14,005 bases of DNA from JBNJEM01 sp051745935 (GTDB lineage: Bacteria; Planctomycetota; Planctomycetia; Pirellulales; Pirellulaceae), in NCBI GenBank assembly GCA_051745935.1, contig JBNJEM010000131.1, positions 1 to 14,005 on the forward strand, read 5' to 3'. The stretch's first letter is position 1. Every line of letters starts with the position of its first letter. The notes below the pieces were generated by a model that saw only the letters and a list, made by a program, of their open reading frames with translations, was not told the DNA's origin and made no database searches. The translations under genes and the position numbers were made by a program. Of this stretch, positions 1-6,108 are shown one piece after another.

Positions 1-183
1 TTCCGGGTGGAAAGCGGCCCGACGCAAGCCGTCCTCCCGTTGGTCGGACTCGCGGCGGAGAAAGTCATCCGCGACCGGTATATTTCAGGCGGTTGGATTG
101 TTCCGGATGGAAAGCGGCCCGACGCAAGCCGTCCTCCCGTTGGTCGGACTCGCGGCGGAGAAACTCATCCACGATAGGCATAG
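1..183 (+). repeat. 100-bp tandem repeat, array A (about 1.8 copies, cut by window edge)
   Basis: Two copies with a period of exactly 100 bp. The first is truncated by the window start (1-78) and the second runs 79-178, followed by the terminal motif GGCATAG. The visible part of copy 1 differs from copy 2 at 5 of 78 positions (7, 64, 71, 75, 76). Both share a 31-bp core (33-63 and 133-163) that is identical in all six copies in the window and includes GTTGGTCGGACTCGCGGC. There are no unique spacers, so this is not CRISPR. The array ends 9 bp beyond the stop codon of the minus-strand pyrophosphorylase gene, so that gene's transcript would run into it. Function unknown. Confidence 0.93.
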
Positions 184-192
184 TGGCTTTTC

Positions 193-1593
193 CTAGTGAA
201 AAAACGTCGGTTGGTCGATGACCAATGGCCGCCGCGCGCGTTCGCGAACTTGTTGTTCATCCAGTGCCCAGAGCGGACTGATTTCAACCGCCACGGATTC
301 CGGGACCGTTGCTCCCGCCCGCCGCAACCACTTGGCGTGCAACTGGATCATTGCATTGCGCGCGGTAGTCGGTGTGTCAACTCCCGCTTCTTCAGCGTTC
401 TTGACCGGCGCGAAAACTTCGGAGGGGTTGCCTTCCACCACAATGGCATTGGATGCCCATGGCAACAGATCGAAAATAAACCGTTCAAACTTGATTGCAT
501 TCGGTTGCTCGGGAGTCCGTCCCGTCCCATTTTCGTCCACATAGGCGACTTTCTTCAGGGCTTGGTGAAACGGCAGCGCATCGGCCTGACCGGCCATGCG
601 TTCAAGGAAAGCCCGGTCAAATACATGGACGGCGATGCTTCCCGCCCAGATCCACAGCGATCCGTCAGGATTTCGCACGTTCGCCGCGTCCTCGGGAAGG
701 TCACTGTATTCAATGATTCGCATCCGGCCATCGACCATGACCACGTTGCCCACCTTGTCCAACGGATCCTGCTTCTCAATGACTTGAGTCGTCATCTCCG
801 AGCCCGCCAATAGATGATACCCCACCAGTTCCGGCTGGCAGATTTGCACCAATGGATTGTCAATCTGGCCATAAGAGAAAACCTCGATGCCACGCTCGCC
901 GGCCCGATGCAACGCCCCGCTGTTGTGCAACGCCGCGAGCATGCCACCATGGCCATCGGGGGCCAGGGCCAGCGAATCCTTCTCGGCCAGCAAAATCCTG
1001 CCGGTATCCGCATCCACGGCGGGCATGGTGCCCTGGCAGAAAACGATTAAGTCTTCAGCCGACATTCCAAACCGATCATTGTCGTCCAAGTAGGCCACGG
1101 TTTCATCGTGGGTTGCGGGACTTGTCATGACGAACAGGGGGACCGAGCTATTATAGCGGCGACCGGTCGCCAACACTCGTTCAATCAAGATCTGGAACAA
1201 TGAATGGCCGGATACGGGACCGATGGGAAACATGCCCTTCGGATGGTCGAATCCAAGCCGGCTCCCCTGGCCACCCGCCACGAGAATCGCCGCCACCTTG
1301 CCCTCCCGCAAGGCCCGCTCACCGCGGCGCCGGGCTTGCTCCGGAGTGACCTCGGAGTTTGAGCCATCCAATCGGAAGGCGGGAGGGGGCGTTGAACGCC
1401 GCGCCAACGCCCCCCAGTCTGGAACGTCCACCTCCTCCCGTCCCAGTTTGGCAACCAAATCAAGATCCAGTTGTCGTACTTGGTTCTCCAGGCGTTCCCG
1501 GGCTTCCGGACTCAATTCGTCCGCGAACCGCAGCACATGTTCTTGTCCCGCGGCCTGCAATTGTTCGAACAATGGAAATCGAGAATCATTCAT
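193..1593 (-). CDS. UDPGP-family pyrophosphorylase, eukaryotic UAP1-like (probable UDP-N-acetylglucosamine diphosphorylase)
   Basis: Likely makes UDP-GlcNAc (or a related UDP-sugar) from UTP and sugar 1-phosphate in the cytoplasm, feeding peptidoglycan-type, LPS or glycan synthesis. The 466-residue protein matches the eukaryotic UAP1/AGX layout: an N-terminal GQEHVLRF segment (16-23), the nucleotide-binding loop LVAGGQGSRLG (104-114) with PKG at 118-120, APDGHGG (211-217), IDNPL (244-248), VIEKQDP (271-277), KFERFIFD (368-375), KNAEE (398-402) and a PTTARNA segment near 408-414. Most bacteria use the unrelated-architecture GlmU instead; planctomycetes are known to carry UDPGP-type enzymes. 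The ATG at 1593 gives the N-terminus expected for the family. No clear Shine-Dalgarno is visible, and repeat array B begins only 18 bp upstream, so any promoter must lie in or beyond the array. A UTP-glucose-1-phosphate uridylyltransferase role is the main alternative; substrate preference cannot be read from the sequence. Confidence 0.9.
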   Translation of the reverse strand: MNDSRFPLFEQLQAAGQEHVLRFADELSPEARERLENQVRQLDLDLVAKLGREEVDVPDWGALARRSTPPPAFRLDGSNSEVTPEQARRRGERALREGKVAAILVAGGQGSRLGFDHPKGMFPIGPVSGHSLFQILIERVLATGRRYNSSVPLFVMTSPATHDETVAYLDDNDRFGMSAEDLIVFCQGTMPAVDADTGRILLAEKDSLALAPDGHGGMLAALHNSGALHRAGERGIEVFSYGQIDNPLVQICQPELVGYHLLAGSEMTTQVIEKQDPLDKVGNVVMVDGRMRIIEYSDLPEDAANVRNPDGSLWIWAGSIAVHVFDRAFLERMAGQADALPFHQALKKVAYVDENGTGRTPEQPNAIKFERFIFDLLPWASNAIVVEGNPSEVFAPVKNAEEAGVDTPTTARNAMIQLHAKWLRRAGATVPESVAVEISPLWALDEQQVRERARRPLVIDQPTFFH

Positions 1594-1611
1594 GTTGTAT
1601 CACTATGAAGT

Positions 1612-1916
1612 CATTTTACAGGCGGTTGCATTTTTCCGAATGGACAGCTACCCGACGCAAGCCGTCCTCCCGTTGGTCGGACTCGCGGCGGAGAAAGTCA
1701 TTCGCGACCGGCATTTTACAGGCGGTTGCATTTTTCCGAATGGACAGCTACCCGACGCAAGCCGTCCTCCCGTTGGTCGGACTCGCGGCGGAGAAAGTCA
1801 TTCGCGATCGGCATTTTACAGGCGGTTGGATTTTTCCGAATGGACAGCTGCCCGACGCAAGCCGTCCTCCCGTTGGTCGGACTCGCGGCGGAGAAAGTCA
1901 TTCGCGATCGGTATAG
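1612..1916 (+). repeat. 100-bp tandem repeat, array B (three copies)
   Basis: Three head-to-tail copies at 1612-1711, 1712-1811 and 1812-1911, each exactly 100 bp, closed by the terminal motif GGTATAG. Copies 1 and 2 differ at one position and copies 2 and 3 at two, which indicates recent duplication or homogenisation. The shared 31-bp core lies at 1666-1696, 1766-1796 and 1866-1896. Array B differs from arrays A and C outside the core (GAATGGACAG where those have GRRTGGAAAG). It fills almost the whole gap between the membrane-protein gene and the pyrophosphorylase gene, and its last bases encode the C-terminus and stop of the former. Apparent ORFs across it exist only because the repeat lacks stops in some frames. 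Confidence 0.95.
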
Positions 1917-2866
1917 CACGTGTCAGGATTCCAACCGGCCGCGCTATCATCGCGATGCCCCGTCGGGCGCGTCCCTGCCTCATCCCCGCCAGATTCGGGC
2001 TGCCCGCACTGGGCCTGGAAGTGAATCAAGGCGTCCTCGGGGTCTTCACTGGCCACGGAAAGCCGCACGTCGAAACGAATCCCGAACGCCCGCACCTCAG
2101 CCGCCTTGATGCGAGCCCGTGGACCGGACACCTGAATCATGCTCACCGCCGGCCGATGCGGCATGGGAGGGCAGAACGCGACATGAAGGCTCCGCGACCG
2201 TTCCTTGGGCGCGAATCGAGCGCGCAACAGCCCCACCACGGTGTCGTTTTCCTCTTCGGCCCGCGAGCGGGTGATCTGCTGGGACAGGTCTTCCGAGAGT
2301 TGCTCGCCGTCGTCTTGCGGATGGGTGATCGCATCAGTGGGATCCGCGGCCATGGGGGCCGAAGCAGCGAGACGGGACGTGGAAGCCGCTCCAGCGTCCT
2401 CCTCGGACCTCGGGGCTCCTCTCGGGGCGGGCACGGCCCGAATCCGCCGCCAAGCGACCACCCACCAGAACCCCTCCACGACCACCAGCGAGCTCCAGAA
2501 GGCCAATAACCGCGCGGTGCCCGTACCGGCAATGGACAGTGAACTTGCCAGCATGAACACCACGATCGATGGAAAAGTCCATCGCAGCACGGCCCAGGAT
2601 TCCCACTGGCGGGGGCACCATTGATTACGGTACCACACGACGCGAACCAGGGAAACCGATCCCGCCAGCACCAGTCCCACCGTGACGAGCAGTGGGAAGC
2701 TCAACGGTTGCTCGAGCCGCCCCGCCACTCGCCGAACCACCAACCACAACGCCAACACCAGCAGCATGCCCACGGCGGCCAGGGTTACGGCCAAAAACAG
2801 CCGCCACATGACCGCGGGCACTACGTTGGATTCCAGCCGATCGCTCACACGAGGTTGCGCGACCAT
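1898..2866 (-). CDS. conserved-looking membrane protein of unknown function, four predicted TM segments
   Basis: 322 residues. Hydrophobic stretches at about 17-45, 55-77, 95-113 and 119-138 suggest four membrane-spanning helices. They are followed by a charged cytosolic tail of about 180 residues with a poorly conserved-looking linker (145-190) and a compact segment (about 205-290) containing HVAFCPP and, near the end, a FDVRL stretch. I do not recognise a named domain; tails of this style occur in planctomycete hypothetical transmembrane proteins, but that is recollection, not a search. The start ATG at 2864-2866 lies 28 bp after the metK stop, with a weak AGG upstream, so metK and this gene are probably co-transcribed. 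The final residues TDRE and the TGA stop are read from the outermost bases of repeat array B, so the original C-terminus may have been altered when the array arrived. Confidence 0.75.
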   Translation of the reverse strand: MVAQPRVSDRLESNVVPAVMWRLFLAVTLAAVGMLLVLALWLVVRRVAGRLEQPLSFPLLVTVGLVLAGSVSLVRVVWYRNQWCPRQWESWAVLRWTFPSIVVFMLASSLSIAGTGTARLLAFWSSLVVVEGFWWVVAWRRIRAVPAPRGAPRSEEDAGAASTSRLAASAPMAADPTDAITHPQDDGEQLSEDLSQQITRSRAEEENDTVVGLLRARFAPKERSRSLHVAFCPPMPHRPAVSMIQVSGPRARIKAAEVRAFGIRFDVRLSVASEDPEDALIHFQAQCGQPESGGDEAGTRPTGHRDDSAAGWNPDTCYTDRE

Positions 2867-2894
2867 GGCGTAAACCTACTGCAATGGGGGATTC

Positions 2895-4064
2895 TTACAA
2901 GCCGCATACCTCGGCCAATGCCGGAGCGCGGTCGGTTTTTTCCCACGTGAACTCCGCCTCCTCGCGGCCAAAATGCCCGCCGGCCGCTGTCTTGCGATAA
3001 ATGGGACGCCGAAGTTCCAAGTACTCGATGATGCCGGCGGGAGTCAGCGGGAAGAAGTCGCGCACCGCTTCGCAAATCTTATCGTCGTTAATGACCCCGG
3101 TGCCAAAGGTGTTCACGTTAACACTGACCGGCTCGGAGACGCCGATGGCATAAGCGAGCTGCACTTCGCACCGCTGGGCCAGTTTCGCCGCCACGATATT
3201 CTTGGCCACATGGCGTGCCATGTAGCAGGCACTGCGATCCACCTTGGTGGGGTCCTTGCCACTGAACGCACCGCCACCATGTCGTCCCCAGCCCCCGTAC
3301 GTATCGACGATGATTTTACGCCCAGTCAAACCACAATCACCGTGGGGCCCACCCGTTACAAACCGCCCCGTGGGATTGACATGATAGCGAATGTCTCCGT
3401 CGACCACGTCCTTCGGCAACAACGGTTCAACAACCCGTTCAACCACGAACTTTCGGATTTCCTCGCGTGTGATCTCGGGTGCGTGTTGAGTTGACACGAC
3501 AATCGTGTCAATTCTCAGCGGCTTGTACCCTTCATACTCAACCGTAACCTGACTCTTGCTGTCCGGACGCAGCCAATCCACTTCATTGTTTTTACGGGCC
3601 TCGGTCAGTCGATCCAGGATCCGATGCGCCAGCCAGATGGGCAACGGCATCAGAGCTGGCGTTTCGTCGCAGGCGAAACCGAACATGAGCCCTTGATCGC
3701 CGGCGCCGATGTCTTTGCCAGCGGCCGTATCCGAATCGACCCCTTGAGCGATATCGGGACTTTGTTTGTCTATGGATACCATCACCCCACAGGAGTCCCC
3801 GGAGATCCCGAATTCGTCGTCCGTGTACCCCACGTCACGAATCACGTCGCGGGCCACCTGCGCATAGTCGACGATCGCTTTGGTTGTTATCTCACCAGAC
3901 ACAAAGGCCATTCCAGTCGTCACCAGCGTCTCGCAGGCAACTCGGCTGTTGGGGTCCTGTGAATAGGCGGCGTCCAAAATGCCGTCCGAAATCTGATCGG
4001 CAAGCTTATCTGGATGCCCCATACTCACGGATTCGCTAGTGAACAAATACCTACCTGGTGCCAC
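2895..4064 (-). CDS. metK: S-adenosylmethionine synthetase (methionine adenosyltransferase)
   Basis: Makes S-adenosylmethionine from methionine and ATP in the cytoplasm. The 389-residue product has the family signatures: TSESVSMGHPDK at 9-20 (with the catalytic His17 and the ATP-binding Asp19/Lys20 region), GAGDQGLMFG at 120-129 and GGGAFSGKDP at 263-272. Length is normal for the family. I chose the GTG at 4062-4064: AGGAG at 4073-4077 lies 8 nt upstream, and this yields a short N-terminus (MAPGRYLFTSES) typical of MetK. A TTG at 4100 would add 12 residues but would place the Shine-Dalgarno inside the gene, so I reject it. The gene is followed after 28 bp by the four-TM protein gene on the same strand. 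The leader holds a hairpin and a direct repeat, described separately. Confidence 0.97.
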   Translation of the reverse strand: MAPGRYLFTSESVSMGHPDKLADQISDGILDAAYSQDPNSRVACETLVTTGMAFVSGEITTKAIVDYAQVARDVIRDVGYTDDEFGISGDSCGVMVSIDKQSPDIAQGVDSDTAAGKDIGAGDQGLMFGFACDETPALMPLPIWLAHRILDRLTEARKNNEVDWLRPDSKSQVTVEYEGYKPLRIDTIVVSTQHAPEITREEIRKFVVERVVEPLLPKDVVDGDIRYHVNPTGRFVTGGPHGDCGLTGRKIIVDTYGGWGRHGGGAFSGKDPTKVDRSACYMARHVAKNIVAAKLAQRCEVQLAYAIGVSEPVSVNVNTFGTGVINDDKICEAVRDFFPLTPAGIIEYLELRRPIYRKTAAGGHFGREEAEFTWEKTDRAPALAEVCGL

Positions 4065-4072
4065 GATATGAT

Positions 4073-4077
4073 CTCCT
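4073..4077 (-). promoter_or_regulatory. Shine-Dalgarno AGGAG that fixes the metK start
   Basis: AGGAG on the minus strand with an 8-nt spacer to the GTG at 4062-4064. It decides between this start and the in-frame upstream TTG at 4098-4100. Confidence 0.75.
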
Positions 4078-4137
4078 CGCGCTGTGGCTAGAATTGACAA
4101 ATCTTACACACCCGGTAACAAAACCCGGTTCCCGCTT

Positions 4138-4152
4138 CCAAAGCCTCTTTGG
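4138..4152 (-). promoter_or_regulatory. small perfect hairpin in the metK leader
   Basis: CCAAAG-CCT-CTTTGG on the plus strand: a 6-bp stem with a 3-nt loop, ending 73 bp upstream of the metK start codon. The two ACCCGGT direct repeats, 13 bp apart, lie between it and the ribosome site. Together they could be a regulatory leader or operator. This is inference from position only. Confidence 0.3.
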
Positions 4153-4640
4153 TCGCGAAAAAACTTAACGGTCTTGTTAGGGCTTTTTACCCGCTAGGTC
4201 AGTGACGGTTTACAATTACCCATGCCCCGCCCGATGCCTCTCAACTGCTGCCTCCCAACTGCCTCCTACCTTGACTTGCACGGATTGCAGCGCCGCCGGG
4301 CCACCGCGACACAAGCCGCGCGCCCTCTCCGTTTGTCGAGGCCAGAAATTGCATGCCAACTTTGGGTCATGGCTGCTTGGGCGGCCTATAGCGGTTTGCC
4401 AAGTAGCAGTTTCCTGAACGACGCAGGCCCGTGACCGCGTCGCGGACGCCGGGCCCCTTCTGGGTCAGGAGGCTTTTGCGCAACGGGGCGTCTCGCCAAC
4501 GGCGAGCCCACCACGTAGACCATGCAGACCCAGCATTATAGATATGGGGGGGAGAGTTCGGCAACCGTGGCAGCCCCATGAAATTGCACGACGCTTGCCT
4601 TACCATCCCCAGAGGGAGGGGGGAAGGCCCGCTCCGTCGG

Positions 4641-5948
4641 CTACGGTTCCGCGACCAACGGCAACAGACCGTCGAGGGTTCTTTGAGTCGCGCCCTGCTG
4701 CTCCATGACCAGCTGTTGGGCCCGCTGGCCGAGTTCGTCGGGAAACGCCGGCTCTCGGACGCAGCGGGCCAAGAAGGCGTCCAATTCCGCTTCGTCGTGG
4801 ACCACGACCGCCGCTTGCCGGTTCAGCAACAGGGCAACGATATCCCGAAAGTTGGTGGTGTGGGGGCCAAAACAGGTCGCCACGCCATAGCCGGCTGGTT
4901 CGATCATGTTTTGCCCGCCGCGAGCTCCCATGCTCCCCCCCACGAACCCAATATGAGCGGCGCCCCACCACGCCCCGAGCTCACCGATCACATCAACCAA
5001 CAGAACGCGGCCCGGCTCCCCCCCCGGCGGCGGGCTCTCGGGCGCGGCGGTCGGCGTCCCCAACTGGCTGCGGCGTTGCCAAGCGAGGCCGGAGCGGTCC
5101 AGCATATGAGCGACCGCGTCAAATCGCTCCGGATGGCGGGGGACGAGGATCAACCGCGCGTGGCGCTGGTCGATCAGTGCGTGGCGAAAGGCATTCAGGG
5201 CCATTTCCTCCTCGGGCGCTTGCGTGCTGCCGGCGAGAAACACCAAGTGGGAGTCGGTCAATCCCCACAGCCGGCGAAGATGTTGAGTGGCTGGATTGTG
5301 TCGCCGCGTTTCGGCCCCATCGAATTTGACGGAGCCGGTCACTCGGACCCGTTCGAAAGGGGCTCCCAATTCACGAAACCGCTCCGCATACCCCTCGTTT
5401 TGCACCGCGATGAGGTGGAGCCGCGACAGGAGGGGGCGAATAAAGGGGCGCAGGCAGCGGTAGCCGCGATAACTGCGCTCACTCATCCGCCCGTTGACCA
5501 TTGCCACTCGGGCTCCTCGGCAACGGGCGGCTTGGATCAGGTTGGGCCACAATTCGAGTTCGGCCAACACGAGCAGGGCGGGACGAACGCGGCGCATGGC
5601 CCGACGCACCGCCCAGGTGAAATCGAGGGGGCAATAGAAAACCTGATAGCCGGCATATTTCCGGCGAGCCAAAGCAAAGCCCGTTCGGGTGGTGGTCGAA
5701 ATCACGCATTCCCAGGTGGGCTTCCGCCGCGCGAGTTCGGCGAGAAGTGGCTGGAGCAGATTGACTTCCCCCACGCTGACCGCGTGGAACCAAACACATG
5801 GACGATCTCCGCTGCGTCGTGGTACCCGCCCGAGCAGTTTTTCTCCCCACCCGTCGCGGTATTTGCCTTTCCGAATGGCGGCGTAAGCCAAACAAGGCGA
5901 GAAGATAACGAGCAACAAGAGAAACAGAAAATTGAGCAGGTAGGGCAT
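4641..5948 (-). CDS. waaA: 3-deoxy-D-manno-octulosonic acid (Kdo) transferase
   Basis: A GT30-family enzyme that transfers Kdo from CMP-Kdo to the lipid A precursor on the cytoplasmic face of the inner membrane, the first core step of LPS synthesis. The 435-residue protein begins with one hydrophobic anchor (about 4-22). It then has HAVSVGE (55-61; the Glu is the family's catalytic base position), an LAELELWPN segment (128-136), GSVKFD (205-210) and the donor-binding FVGGSMGARGGQNMIEPAG region (335-353). In that last motif Gln replaces the His usual in GG-H-N-xx-EP. The ATG at 5946-5948 is preceded by AAGGA (5955-5959) at 6 nt; the open frame extends 97 codons further upstream, but those residues look non-coding and overlap secA. 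It lies 160 bp downstream of secA on the same strand. Its presence implies a lipid A/Kdo outer membrane. Confidence 0.93.
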   Translation of the reverse strand: MPYLLNFLFLLLLVIFSPCLAYAAIRKGKYRDGWGEKLLGRVPRRSGDRPCVWFHAVSVGEVNLLQPLLAELARRKPTWECVISTTTRTGFALARRKYAGYQVFYCPLDFTWAVRRAMRRVRPALLVLAELELWPNLIQAARCRGARVAMVNGRMSERSYRGYRCLRPFIRPLLSRLHLIAVQNEGYAERFRELGAPFERVRVTGSVKFDGAETRRHNPATQHLRRLWGLTDSHLVFLAGSTQAPEEEMALNAFRHALIDQRHARLILVPRHPERFDAVAHMLDRSGLAWQRRSQLGTPTAAPESPPPGGEPGRVLLVDVIGELGAWWGAAHIGFVGGSMGARGGQNMIEPAGYGVATCFGPHTTNFRDIVALLLNRQAAVVVHDEAELDAFLARCVREPAFPDELGQRAQQLVMEQQGATQRTLDGLLPLVAEP

Positions 5949-6108
5949 CCGGGATCCTTGTCCCTGGCAGAGGTTTGCGATGTGGCTTTGAGAGCTCGTC
6001 ACGAAACCTGGCTTTCGCTCCCAAAACTCGTTGGGCGAGAGAAACCCCGTGTGGTTTTGTTGGGGCTTTCTGGACGACCGGCCGACAGCCGGTGGGGCCC
6101 GGCGTTGC

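Larger units (their letters stand above)
4065..4640. other. 576-bp gene-free gap between metK and waaA, including the metK leader
   Basis: No convincing protein is encoded; the short frames here (up to 79 codons) have no recognisable composition, domain or ribosome site. On the metK side there is a perfect 6-bp hairpin (4138-4152) and two ACCCGGT direct repeats (4110-4116 and 4123-4129). Further upstream is a CTCGCC-AAC-GGCGAG hairpin (4492-4506) without a T tract. I could not match any SAM-riboswitch class by eye. Both the metK promoter and the waaA 3' end must lie here. Confidence 0.6.

Noticed and set aside
1612..1916. Array B as a CRISPR array
   Set aside because: The whole 100-bp unit is repeated with no variable spacers, and no cas genes are present.
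1223..2509. 428-codon plus-strand frame and shorter companions crossing array B (1359-1916, 1726-2109, and 1716-1919 on the minus strand)
   Set aside because: They translate the 100-bp repeat in shifting frames and run antisense into real genes. Because 100 is not a multiple of 3, each copy is read in a different frame, which argues against coding.
4098..4100. TTG as the metK start
   Set aside because: The AGGAG ribosome site lies downstream of it and fits the GTG at 4062-4064; the extra residues are not part of the usual MetK N-terminus.
6077..6093. ACCGGC-GCCGGT hairpin after secA as a terminator
   Set aside because: The stem is good but no T tract follows in the secA direction, so termination cannot be claimed; waaA may be co-transcribed.
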